From: Pontibacter litorisediminis
Lineage (GTDB): Bacteria > Bacteroidota > Bacteroidia > Cytophagales > Hymenobacteraceae
Assembly (NCBI RefSeq): GCF_029360645.1
Contig: NZ_JARDUA010000007.1
Location: 226,855-290,854 of the forward strand
Length of the DNA stretch: 64,000 bases
Direction: 5' to 3'
Numbering within the stretch: the first letter of the stretch is position 1; each line of letters starts with the position of its first letter. This document shows positions 9,538 through 17,419 of the stretch, one piece after another. The position numbers and the translations under genes were made by a program. The notes under the pieces were generated by a model. It ran no database searches and was not told the origin of the DNA. It saw nothing but the letters and a program-made list of their open reading frames with translations.

Positions 9538-10137
9538 TTAGGGTTGTTGCAGATTCCCTAGCAGCCTTTCGATTTCCTTTCTATAAGCAGGCAGTACATC
9601 CGCCAGGCCCTGTTTGGGAGAGGCATAGGTTATCTCCACCTGCTTTTCGCCTAGCCGGTATGTTAGCAGCCCCTGCTGTTCCTCTGTCAGGTAGTACAGC
9701 TTGTTTGGCTCGGAGGCCGTGGAGACAAGGTAGGTGCGGAAGGTGAAGTTATTCTGGATGCGGTGCTGCGTGGGCGCCCGGTTTTCCAGGTAACGCTGCG
9801 TTACCACCGTGTCCAGCTGTATGCTGCTTTGTATCTGCGTGATGCCCCGGATCTCACCTTCCTCAAACCTCCAGCGGTGCAGCTGGTGCGGTCCCTGCTG
9901 TTGCTGCACATACACAGCGTTGCTCAGGTCGAGGGTAGCCACCAGCCCGAACAGCTGCAGGTCCTGGGCCACGGTCTGCACGGTAGGGCTCAGGGTGCTG
10001 TTATCGCTGATGAAGTAGCTGCCAGCCTGCTGCAGCCGGGCCAGGTCCTGCTGCAGGTTCTGCTGCAGGCGCAGTTGGCTGGAGTCTGATAGTATAAAGG
10101 AGAAGGGTAGAAGTATGGTGAAGAGTAATGCTGTCAT
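9538..10137 (-). CDS. Hypothetical exported protein
   Basis: I do not recognise this 199-residue protein. It begins with a hydrophobic segment (residues 1-17, MTALLFTILLPFSFILS) that looks like a signal peptide without a lipobox cysteine. The body is rich in Gln and Leu in its first third (LRLQQNLQQDLARLQQ), suggesting a helix, and then becomes strand-like with repeated YLV and YYL motifs. It precedes two other small envelope proteins on the same strand (10195-11440), but the gap to the SIMPL gene is 57 bp and each could be separately expressed. A periplasmic or outer-membrane location is inferred. Confidence 0.65.
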   Translation of the reverse strand: MTALLFTILLPFSFILSDSSQLRLQQNLQQDLARLQQAGSYFISDNSTLSPTVQTVAQDLQLFGLVATLDLSNAVYVQQQQGPHQLHRWRFEEGEIRGITQIQSSIQLDTVVTQRYLENRAPTQHRIQNNFTFRTYLVSTASEPNKLYYLTEEQQGLLTYRLGEKQVEITYASPKQGLADVLPAYRKEIERLLGNLQQP

Positions 10138-10194
10138 GGGGTAGCCTGTTTGTTTATGCCTTATACTTCATCCACGCAAAACTTGTGCTAAGAA

Positions 10195-10896
10195 TTACTT
10201 TAGCTCAAACACCACCTTCACCGCTGCCGATATAGGTATGGTCTGCGGGAACTCCAGCAGGTTTGCGGCGCCATAACCCGTTACCACCATCTCGTTGAGC
10301 ATGCCTTGGCTATAGTTACGGAAGGCGGGGTCCGTGTCCTCTGTGTCAGCTACTTTCACGACGCGTTCTATACTTCTTCCGGCGGCTTTCGCCAGCACAT
10401 TGGCCTTTTTCCGGGCTACCTCCACTGCCTTCTCCATAACCTGCGTCTGGTGCTTTTCCAGCTGGGTGGAGGTAAAACGGCTGTTAAAGTTCGTAAAGCC
10501 TCCCTTTATCAACCTGGCCTGCACCTCAGAAAGCTTTTCCACAGATGAGAGGGTGAAGTTTACGGTTTGCCTGCCCATAAAGTAGGGCACCGCCTGCTGC
10601 TGGTAATGGCTTTGCTGCTTGTTTAAGGAGAGCAGGGAGTAGGAGATGTCACGCGCGGGCAACTGCAGGTCCTTGAGCAGCGCCACCAGTTTCGCCTCCT
10701 GCGCCTGGTGCTTCCGGTAAACGTTCTCTATACTTGTCGAGTCCGTTGATTCCAGCGTTACCGTAAAGCGCACCTGGTCGGCAGGCACATTTATACTTGC
10801 CTCACCCAACACCACAATGCGGTTTTCAGGGGAGGTGGTTTGCGCCTGGGCTACCAGGCAGAAGAGCAGGAACAGGAGGGTGATGTTTCGCTTCAT
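10195..10896 (-). CDS. SIMPL domain (DUF541) periplasmic protein
   Basis: A 233-residue exported protein; residues 1-18 are a signal peptide ending AQA. The rest matches the SIMPL/DUF541 family (BP26/OMP28-like, E. coli YggE): it opens with IVVLGEASINVPADQVRFTVTLES, contains a long central helix with the KANVLAKAAG motif that is a family landmark, and ends in ISAAVKVVFELK. Members form ring-shaped oligomers in the periplasm and some reduce oxidative stress, but a biochemical function is not established. It sits between two other small envelope genes on the minus strand, 28 bp downstream of the next one. Confidence 0.85.
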   Translation of the reverse strand: MKRNITLLFLLFCLVAQAQTTSPENRIVVLGEASINVPADQVRFTVTLESTDSTSIENVYRKHQAQEAKLVALLKDLQLPARDISYSLLSLNKQQSHYQQQAVPYFMGRQTVNFTLSSVEKLSEVQARLIKGGFTNFNSRFTSTQLEKHQTQVMEKAVEVARKKANVLAKAAGRSIERVVKVADTEDTDPAFRNYSQGMLNEMVVTGYGAANLLEFPQTIPISAAVKVVFELK

Positions 10897-10924
10897 AGGG
10901 TGTTTTGGGTTTCAGGGAGGCGGT

Positions 10925-11440
10925 TTACAGCTTGGAGCTGTCCACCACTGTCCAGTTGATCTTGCCGTCCTTTACCTCATACTTGAGCAGCATGTAGCCG
11001 CCGTTGTGGCCGTCTTCGAAGTAGGCCAGAACATAGCGGTCGTTCAGGATGCGGGTGTCACGGATGGCCATGGTGCCGCCCAACACGCCTTCGGCAGGTA
11101 TAAGCTCGCTTTGCTTGCGGCTCAGGTCGTTCATCAGGTCAGATTCCGGATTCTTCAGGCCTCTGCGCTTCAGGCGCTGGATGTCACTTTGGCTCAAGGT
11201 GCCCAGTTCATCCACAAAAGCGGCTCCGCCCGGCGGCACCAGGTTCATGGTGTCAGGCGGCAGCACCATATCCTCCAGCGAGTCCGCAGCTTCGGTTTGC
11301 TCCTCCAGCTCCTTGTCGATCTCAGCCACCTGCGTGTCGGCAATGGCCAAACGGCTCTCGGCCTCGTTCTTCTGCCAGTAAAAGTATAGCGCCAGGAAAA
11401 GGAACACTGCTGCCAGCAGCCAGGGTAGTATGTTTTTCAT
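10925..11440 (-). CDS. Hypothetical membrane-anchored coiled-coil protein
   Basis: A 171-residue protein of unknown function. Residues 4-21 form one transmembrane segment (LPWLLAAVFLFLALYFYW), followed by a short heptad-like coiled coil (about residues 25-55, ESRLAIADTQVAEIDKELEEQ). The globular end (residues about 100-171) is predicted to be outside the membrane; it contains GGTMAIRDTRILNDRYVLAYFEDGHNGGYMLLKYEV, which reads like a small beta sheet. It is 28 bp upstream of the SIMPL gene on the same strand and likely co-transcribed with it. Confidence 0.7.
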   Translation of the reverse strand: MKNILPWLLAAVFLFLALYFYWQKNEAESRLAIADTQVAEIDKELEEQTEAADSLEDMVLPPDTMNLVPPGGAAFVDELGTLSQSDIQRLKRRGLKNPESDLMNDLSRKQSELIPAEGVLGGTMAIRDTRILNDRYVLAYFEDGHNGGYMLLKYEVKDGKINWTVVDSSKL

Positions 11441-11557
11441 TGTTTCTAGATGATAATATATGTTGCAGCTAATATACGGCTTCTATACATAGGTAGGTTA
11501 AATTTAAATGCCGGTGTCGCTCATGCAGGCAGCAGCAAGTAAATCTCGGCGCCGCTT

Positions 11558-12118
11558 TCAATCTAGCTGTAAAGGTGGCCCCACGACCTGCATGTCATTG
11601 TCTGCAAAAATTTGCGCTATCATTTCCTTTGACGGTTCCGCCGTTAAGGCAGCCATGGTCACAAAGAAGTTCTCCAGCTTTCCTGCTGGTTGCACGGTCA
11701 CCGTCATTTTACCCGTTTGGCTCACCTGTACCCAGGCATGGGGCACCTGCCGGGGCAGGAAAATGCTGTCACCGGCTTTAAGATGGTGCTTATCCTCGCC
11801 AACCTGAAAATAGTATGCTCCCTCCAGTACATAGAAAATCTCATCCTGGTTATGGTGCAGGTGTAAGGGAGTACCTCTTCCGGGAGACACGCTGGTTTGT
11901 TCGAAAATAGCCAGGTCACCATTCGTGTCTTTCCCCGACACCTTTACATCCAGAATGTTGGCATTCACGCCTTTCAGTTTAATGTGCCCATGGTACCTGC
12001 CTTCACCAGCGCTGACCTTGAATCCTTTGCCATTTCTTGGGTGGCCCCACACGGCACTAGCGAGTGCGGGAAGGGGCAAGGAAGCTAAAAGCAGGAACAA
12101 AAAATTACTCCTTTTCAT
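11558..12118 (-). CDS. Exported cupin-domain protein
   Basis: A 186-residue protein with a signal peptide (residues 1-20, ending ALA). The core is a single cupin beta-barrel: cupin motif 1 is TPLHLHHNQDE with candidate metal ligands H86, H88 (or H89) and E93, and motif 2 gives H127 in LPRQVPHAWV. This set matches the quercetin-dioxygenase-like group of small metal cupins, but the substrate cannot be predicted. The predicted export is unusual for small cupins, which are often cytoplasmic. It is separated from neighbours by over 100 bp on both sides. Confidence 0.8.
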   Translation of the reverse strand: MKRSNFLFLLLASLPLPALASAVWGHPRNGKGFKVSAGEGRYHGHIKLKGVNANILDVKVSGKDTNGDLAIFEQTSVSPGRGTPLHLHHNQDEIFYVLEGAYYFQVGEDKHHLKAGDSIFLPRQVPHAWVQVSQTGKMTVTVQPAGKLENFFVTMAALTAEPSKEMIAQIFADNDMQVVGPPLQLD

Positions 12119-12204
12119 AAGCGATGTACTTAGAGGTTAAGCAGCAGCTGTATACAACAGGTGTATTATTGGTTTTACGTAAGATAAGGTGCTCAGCATC
12201 ACCC

Positions 12205-12242
12205 AAAAACAAAGCCTGCCTCCGTTAAGAGGCAGGCTTTGT
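12205..12242 (-). terminator. Terminator of the E2 acyltransferase gene
   Basis: A perfect 14-bp stem (12209-12222 with 12229-12242, loop CGTTAA), followed by five T on the minus strand. It begins 51 bp after the stop codon at 12293. Confidence 0.88.
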
Positions 12243-12292
12243 ACTTAGAATTTAAATCTTTCTTGCTTCCTCGAAAGGGGTTTTATAGAAGA

Positions 12293-13648
12293 TTAGATGG
12301 TTTGGTTCACGTCGAACTGCTCCAGGTAATCCGCCACGCGGCGCACGAACATGCCGCCCAGCGAGCCGTCCACCACACGGTGGTCGTAGGAGTGCGACAG
12401 GTACATGAAGTGGCGGATACCGATCAGGTCTCCTTCCGGCGTTTCGATAACGGCCGGCTTTTTCTTGATCGCGCCCACGGCCATGATGGCCACCTGCGGC
12501 TGCATGATGATCGGTGTGCCCATCACGTTGCCGAAAGAGCCCACGTTAGACACGGTGTAGGTGCCGCCTGCCAGGTCGTCCGGCGTCAGCTTGTTCATAC
12601 GGCCGCGGTTAGCCAGGTCATTCACCTTCTTGGTCAGCCCGTTCAGGTTCAGTTGGTCAGCGTTCTTGATGTTCGGCACGATCAGGTTGCCGCTTGGCAG
12701 CGCCACGGCCATACCGATGTTGATATCCTTGTGGCGGATGATCGTGCCACCGTCCACCGACACGTTAATCATCGGGAAGTCTTTGATTGCCTTGGCAATG
12801 GCATCGATAAAGATCGGCGTGAAGGTCAGGTTCTCACCCTCGCGCTTCTTATACTCATTTTTCCACTTGTTTCTCCAGTTCACGATGTTGGTCACGTCAG
12901 CCTCCACGAACGAGGTAACGTGCGGCGAGATGCGCTTGCTGTCCACCATGCGGTCGGCGATCATCTTGCGCATACGGTCCATCTCGATGAGCTCCACGTT
13001 GCCGCCGTACGAAGCGGCCGGCTTCACCTGAGCAGGGGCGGCCTGTGGCTGCGCGGCAGGGGCAGGAGCAGCTGCTGGAGCCTGTGCCTGCGGCTGTTGC
13101 GCCTGAGCTTGCGGGGCGGCAGCCTGCTGCGGGGCAGCGCCACGGTTGGCCAGGTAGTTCATGATGTCTTTCTTGGATACGCGGCCTTCGCTGCCGGTGC
13201 CTGGCACATACTCCAGCTCCTCCATAGAAATACCCTCCTCGCGGGCGATGTTGAGCACCAGCGGCGAGTAAAAGCGGCCTGTAGCCGGCTTGTCGAGTTT
13301 GGCGGTAGAAGTGGCAGTGGCGGCCTGAGGGGCAGCTGTTTCCTGCGGCGCGGCGGCCTGAGGTGCAGCAGGAGCCTCGGTAGCGGCAGGGGCTCCGGTA
13401 TCCTCGCCGTTGGTGGCGATGATGGCGATCGTGGCGCCCACGGCCACCACGTCACCTTCCTGTACCAGGATCTCCTTCAGCACCCCGCCTTGCAGGGCAG
13501 GTACCTCGGTGTCCACTTTATCTGTAGCAACTTCCAGCACCGATTCGTCCTGCTCAATGGTGTCACCCACGCTTTTAAGCCATTTCAGAACGGTACCTTC
13601 CATGATACTTTCGCCCATCTTGGGCATAACCATTTCTACAAGTGCCAT
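12293..13648 (-). CDS. 2-oxo acid dehydrogenase complex E2 (dihydrolipoyl acyltransferase), probably branched-chain type
   Basis: A 451-residue E2 subunit, the core of a cytoplasmic 2-oxo acid dehydrogenase complex. Residues 2-78 are a lipoyl domain with the attachment lysine in VATDKVDTEV; residues about 80-110 are an Ala/Pro/Thr linker; residues about 118-155 are the E1/E3-binding domain (YSPLVLNIAREEGI to KKDIMNYL); a second Ala/Gln/Pro linker follows; and residues about 215-451 are the acyltransferase domain with the catalytic HRVVDG motif near the end. The lipoyl start MALVEMVMPKMGESIMEGTV resembles the branched-chain (BkdB) type, which would feed branched fatty acid synthesis, but pyruvate or 2-oxoglutarate cannot be excluded. 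E1 and E3 subunits are not in this window. Confidence 0.93.
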   Translation of the reverse strand: MALVEMVMPKMGESIMEGTVLKWLKSVGDTIEQDESVLEVATDKVDTEVPALQGGVLKEILVQEGDVVAVGATIAIIATNGEDTGAPAATEAPAAPQAAAPQETAAPQAATATSTAKLDKPATGRFYSPLVLNIAREEGISMEELEYVPGTGSEGRVSKKDIMNYLANRGAAPQQAAAPQAQAQQPQAQAPAAAPAPAAQPQAAPAQVKPAASYGGNVELIEMDRMRKMIADRMVDSKRISPHVTSFVEADVTNIVNWRNKWKNEYKKREGENLTFTPIFIDAIAKAIKDFPMINVSVDGGTIIRHKDINIGMAVALPSGNLIVPNIKNADQLNLNGLTKKVNDLANRGRMNKLTPDDLAGGTYTVSNVGSFGNVMGTPIIMQPQVAIMAVGAIKKKPAVIETPEGDLIGIRHFMYLSHSYDHRVVDGSLGGMFVRRVADYLEQFDVNQTI

Positions 13649-13782
13649 ATGTGTCGTTATTCGTTTTTCGTTGATCGTTTTTAGATTCCAGGAATTATTC
13701 GAGGGACTATAAAAAGGGAAGTGAGTACTGACCTTCTTGCGGCCAACTGACTCAAAGCCCAGACAAAGTTAATTATTTTGGG

Positions 13783-15042
13783 CTATTCCTCAACCGTTGG
13801 CTCCAAACTTTGGCGCAGCAGGTTCAGCACAGCCATGGCCGTGTACTCGATATTGAGCAGCCTGTTCTTGTTGAAGTTGAGGAGCTTTGCCTCGGTCTTG
13901 TACTTATCGGCATAGGCGATCCAGATCGTGCCCACTGGCTTGTCAGGCGTGCCGCCTTCAGGACCGGCGATGCCGCTGGTGGCCAGACCAATGTCCGTGT
14001 CAAACTTCAGGCGCACGCTCTCGGCCATGGCGCGCACAGTAGCCTCGCTTACGGCGCCATGCTGCTGCAGGGTTTCAGGCTTTACCTCGAGCTCCTGCAT
14101 TTTTACCTCGTTATGGTAGGCGATCACCCCGCCGATAAAGTAGGCAGAGCTGCCGGCAATACTGGTAAGCTTATGCGCCAAAAAGCCGCCGGTACAGCTT
14201 TCTGCCGTGGCCACGGTAAGCCCCCGCTCTTTTAGCAACTGCCCGATGGCCTCCTCCAGCGGCACTTCGCCGTAGGCAAAAATATACTTGCCGATAAGGG
14301 GCGGCAGCTTGGCTACCTCCTGCTGCAGCTCCTGCTCCAGTTGCGCTTCATCTGCGCTTTGGCCCGTCAGGCGCAGACGCACCCCGCCCAGGTGGGGCAG
14401 GTAGGCCAGTTTCAGGTGCTCCGGCAGGCTGGTTTCCCAGCCCTCCAGGCGCTCGGCAAGTATAGACTCGGGCAGGCCCACCGTCTGGATAACCTTGTGG
14501 ATGATGTGCGGTGTCTGGAAGTATGCCTTGAGCTGCGGCAGCACAATGTCGGTCATCATGCGCTTCATCTCAAAGGGCACCCCCGGCATCGACACAAACA
14601 CCTTCCCGTCCCGCTCAAACCACATGCCCGGCGCCGTGCCCAGCACGTTGCGCACCGGGGTGCAGCTCTCCGGCAGGAACGCCTGCTGGCGGTTCAGCTC
14701 CGTCAGCTCGATGCCCCGCACCTTAAAAAGGGCGGAGATGTCGGCCAGCGAGGGCTCGTGCAGCTGCAGCGACGTATGGAAGTAGTCGGCCAGCACATGT
14801 TTCGTCAAATCGTCTTTGGTGGGGCCTAGGCCGCCGGTGATCAAAATGATGTCGGCACGGGTTCTGGCATCATCCAAGGCCTTTACAATGTGCTCGGCAT
14901 TGTCGGATATGGAGGTGATTTGCTTTACCTTTACGCCAATTTTGGTGAGCTCGGTGCCCATCCAGGCCGAGTTGGTGTCCACGATTTGGCCATACAGGAT
15001 CTCGTCGCCGATAGTAATAATCTCAGCAGTAACTGCTTTCAT
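13783..15042 (-). CDS. cinA: CinA family protein (nicotinamide-nucleotide amidohydrolase)
   Basis: A 419-residue two-domain protein of the usual length. Residues 1-170 are a molybdopterin-binding-like domain (ITIGDEILYGQIVDTNS, TGGLGPTKDD, GTAPGM); residues about 255-412 are the CinA C-terminal domain (TAESCTGGFLAHKLT, GAVSEATVRAMAE, SGIAGPEGGTPDKPVGT), which deamidates NMN in pyridine-nucleotide salvage. It is transcribed away from the DUF4197 gene across a 145-bp divergent promoter region. Confidence 0.95.
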   Translation of the reverse strand: MKAVTAEIITIGDEILYGQIVDTNSAWMGTELTKIGVKVKQITSISDNAEHIVKALDDARTRADIILITGGLGPTKDDLTKHVLADYFHTSLQLHEPSLADISALFKVRGIELTELNRQQAFLPESCTPVRNVLGTAPGMWFERDGKVFVSMPGVPFEMKRMMTDIVLPQLKAYFQTPHIIHKVIQTVGLPESILAERLEGWETSLPEHLKLAYLPHLGGVRLRLTGQSADEAQLEQELQQEVAKLPPLIGKYIFAYGEVPLEEAIGQLLKERGLTVATAESCTGGFLAHKLTSIAGSSAYFIGGVIAYHNEVKMQELEVKPETLQQHGAVSEATVRAMAESVRLKFDTDIGLATSGIAGPEGGTPDKPVGTIWIAYADKYKTEAKLLNFNKNRLLNIEYTAMAVLNLLRQSLEPTVEE

Positions 15043-15187
15043 CTATATTTGTGGTCTGATTTATGTTCAGGCTTTTAAACCTGATAAAGGTAAAGATGTT
15101 GCGGCACATTGCATAAATAGGCGCGGCTATACTTTACAGGCCCAGGTGCTAAGCCAAACAGATAGAACGGAATTAACTTAAACAAAT

Positions 15188-15919
15188 ATGAAGAAACTGA
15201 TTTATACCGCTTCGGTAGCCGTGTTGCTGGGCACCTCTGCCTGCACCGTTACCGACCTGCAGCGCACCATGGACGGCGTATTGGCCGGCACTGCCAACGC
15301 CCCGCTTACCCAAACCGAGGTGGCGGCCGGCCTGAAGCAGGCACTGGAGGTAGGTATCACGAACGGCGCAAACCGGGCGTCCCAGACGGACGGCTATTTC
15401 GGCAACTCGCTTATCCGCATCCCTTTCCCGCAGGATGTGCAGCGCGTGGAAAACACGTTGCGCCAGGTGGGGCTGGGCAACGAGGTGGATAAGTTTATCC
15501 TTACCCTGAACCGTGGGGCCGAAGACGCCGCCAAAAGCGCCGTGCCGATCTTCGTGAGCGCCATCAAGCAGATGACCATACAGGATGCCTGGGGGATATT
15601 GCGCGGCGACAAGGACGCGGCCACCAATTACCTGAAGCGCACCACCTCGCAGCAGCTGTACAATGCCTTTAACCCGATCATGGTAAAATCGCTGGAGAAG
15701 ACGAACGCCACCCGCTACTACGCCGACCTGGTAAACCAGTACAATAAAATTCCGCTGGTGCAGAAAGTAAACCCAGACCTGGACGACTATGCGACCCAGA
15801 AAGCCATTGACGGCCTCTTTACGCTGGTGGCGCAGGAAGAGCTGAAGATACGCGAGAACCCGCTTGCCCGCACCACTGAGCTGCTGCGCAGGGTGTTCTC
15901 CCAGCAGAACCAGTCGTAG
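15188..15919 (+). CDS. DUF4197 lipoprotein
   Basis: A 243-residue protein with a lipoprotein signal peptide (lipobox LGTSAC, Cys at residue 19). The remainder is the DUF4197 domain, seen in many Bacteroidota and Proteobacteria; recognisable pieces are EVAAGLKQALEVGI, IPFPQDVQRVENTLRQVG, VDKFILTLNRGAEDAA and the ATQKAIDGLFTLVAQEE region near the C-terminus. The function is unknown; it should be tethered to a membrane facing the periplasm. It is divergent from cinA and followed by a likely terminator, so it is probably a single-gene unit. Confidence 0.88.
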   Translation: MKKLIYTASVAVLLGTSACTVTDLQRTMDGVLAGTANAPLTQTEVAAGLKQALEVGITNGANRASQTDGYFGNSLIRIPFPQDVQRVENTLRQVGLGNEVDKFILTLNRGAEDAAKSAVPIFVSAIKQMTIQDAWGILRGDKDAATNYLKRTTSQQLYNAFNPIMVKSLEKTNATRYYADLVNQYNKIPLVQKVNPDLDDYATQKAIDGLFTLVAQEELKIRENPLARTTELLRRVFSQQNQS

Positions 15920-15947
15920 GAAAGTACAGGGGTTTTGCCCTACGGTG

Positions 15948-15984
15948 CACCCGCTTTACCCGGAAGTAGAGCGGGTGTTCTATT
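15948..15984 (+). terminator. Probable terminator of the DUF4197 gene
   Basis: An 8-bp stem (15948-15955 with 15970-15977) with a 14-nt loop, followed by TTCTATTT. It lies 28 bp after the stop codon; the T run is interrupted, so the call is moderate. Confidence 0.6.
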
Positions 15985-16062
15985 TAATGGAACATAAACC
16001 GTTAAAGGAAAGTACAATACAGCAAAATTCGATGACGCGCTATTATACTTTACACCACGGCT

Positions 16063-17343
16063 ATGGGACAAAAACCTTTTCACTATACAGCACTTACAAA
16101 AGAGAAAGACCTGGATGTGTTACTGCAGGAGATAGGGGATGCCCGCGTGGTGATGCTGGGGGAGGCCTCGCACGGCACCTCGGAGTACTACACCTGGCGT
16201 ACCGCCATCTCCAGAAGGCTGATACAGGAAAAGGGCTTTAGCTTTATTGCCGTGGAAGGCGACTGGCCCGAGTGCTACGCCGTAAACCGCTTCGTGAAAG
16301 GCTACCCCAACGCCGGCAGCAAGATTGCGGAGCTGCTGGAAGTATACCGCCGCTGGCCGTCCTGGATGTGGGCCAACTGGGAGGTGGCGGCGCTGGTGGA
16401 GTGGCTGCGGGAGTATAATAACCTGCGCAAGCAGGGCGAGAAGGCCGGCTTTTACGGGCTGGATGTGTACAGCCTGTGGGAGAGCCTGGAGCAGATCGTG
16501 CGCTTCCTCGAGAACAACGACGGGCAGGCCGCAGAGGCCGCCAAGCAAGCCATCAATTGCTTTGAGCCCTTTAACCGCGATCCGCAGAACTACGCCCGTG
16601 CCACTGCCTTTGTGCCCACCGACTGTGAGCGGGAAGTGATCGAGATGCTGCAGAAAGTACAGCAGCAGCGCATCTTCGGCAACGACCCGGAGCAGGAGTT
16701 CAACACCAAGCAGAATGCCCTGGTGGCGGCCAACGCCGAGAAGTACTACCGCGCTATGATCAGCGGCAGCGCCAACTCCTGGAACGTGCGCGACAGCCAT
16801 ATGATGGAGACCCTGGACCGCCTGCTGGAGTTTCATGGGCCGGAGTCCAAAGCTATTGTGTGGGAGCACAATACCCACATCGGCGATGCGCGCTACACCG
16901 ATATGGCCGACGAGGGTATGTATAACATTGGGCAGCTGGCCCGCGAGAAGTATGGGCGCGCCAACGTGAGGCTGGTGGGTTTCGGTACCTACCAGGGCAC
17001 CGTAATTGCCGGCAAGGCCTGGGGAGCACCTATGCAGAAAATGGACGTGCCGCCCGCCAGAAACGGCAGTTGGGAGGAGTTCCTCCACAACGTGAGCACC
17101 GATGACAAGATCATCCTCTCCAAAGACCTGAAGCACGTGCCGGAGGTGCAGGACTACATGGGCCACCGCGCCATCGGCGTGGTGTATGACCCCAAGTATG
17201 AAATGTTCGGCAACTACGTGCCCACCGTCATACCGGAGCGCTACGATGCCTTTATCTACTTTGAGGAGACAGAGGCCGTGCACCCGCTCCGAATGAAGAA
17301 CCGCGGTGCCAAGGAGCCAGACCTGTATCCCTGGAATTACTAA
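16063..17343 (+). CDS. Erythromycin esterase (Ere)-like hydrolase
   Basis: A 426-residue member of the erythromycin esterase superfamily. The family landmarks are GEASHGTSEYYTWR near residue 32 (with the histidine used in catalysis by Ere enzymes), AVEGDWPECYAVNRFV at about 65, WMWANWEV at about 103, GLDVYSLW at about 130, and VRDSHMMETL with VWEHNTHIGDAR around 245-270. Environmental members of this family are widespread and most do not confer macrolide resistance, so resistance should not be assumed; other ester substrates are possible. The start ATG at 16063 lies just past a TATACTTTAC stretch. Its 3' end faces the SusD gene at 17420 and both share the strong hairpin at 17366-17407. Confidence 0.9.
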   Translation: MGQKPFHYTALTKEKDLDVLLQEIGDARVVMLGEASHGTSEYYTWRTAISRRLIQEKGFSFIAVEGDWPECYAVNRFVKGYPNAGSKIAELLEVYRRWPSWMWANWEVAALVEWLREYNNLRKQGEKAGFYGLDVYSLWESLEQIVRFLENNDGQAAEAAKQAINCFEPFNRDPQNYARATAFVPTDCEREVIEMLQKVQQQRIFGNDPEQEFNTKQNALVAANAEKYYRAMISGSANSWNVRDSHMMETLDRLLEFHGPESKAIVWEHNTHIGDARYTDMADEGMYNIGQLAREKYGRANVRLVGFGTYQGTVIAGKAWGAPMQKMDVPPARNGSWEEFLHNVSTDDKIILSKDLKHVPEVQDYMGHRAIGVVYDPKYEMFGNYVPTVIPERYDAFIYFEETEAVHPLRMKNRGAKEPDLYPWNY

Positions 17344-17365
17344 GGTACCCTGGAAGTGAGCTATA

Positions 17366-17407
17366 AAAGCAGAGAGGGGGCTACCGTGGTAGCCCCCTCT
17401 CTGCTTT
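17366..17407. terminator. Bidirectional terminator between convergent genes
   Basis: A perfect 19-bp stem (17366-17384 with 17389-17407, tetraloop CGTG). A-rich sequence on the left and T-rich sequence on the right allow it to end transcription from the esterase gene (plus) and from the SusC/SusD pair (minus). Confidence 0.93.
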
Positions 17408-17419
17408 ATGGGGTTTCGT

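Noticed and set aside
12239..13684. Long open frame (481 codons) on the plus strand opposite the E2 gene
   Set aside because: It is a shadow of the GC-rich E2 gene on the other strand, rich in His, Arg and Val, as expected from reverse-complement codons.
16120..17283. Open frame of 387 codons on the minus strand opposite the erythromycin-esterase-like gene
   Set aside because: The plus-strand protein has clear family motifs; the opposite frame is low-complexity (His, Val, Leu) and has no recognisable domain.
16063..17343. Macrolide resistance gene
   Set aside because: The protein belongs to the erythromycin esterase superfamily, but environmental members mostly have no shown resistance role, and no resistance genes or mobile elements adjoin it.
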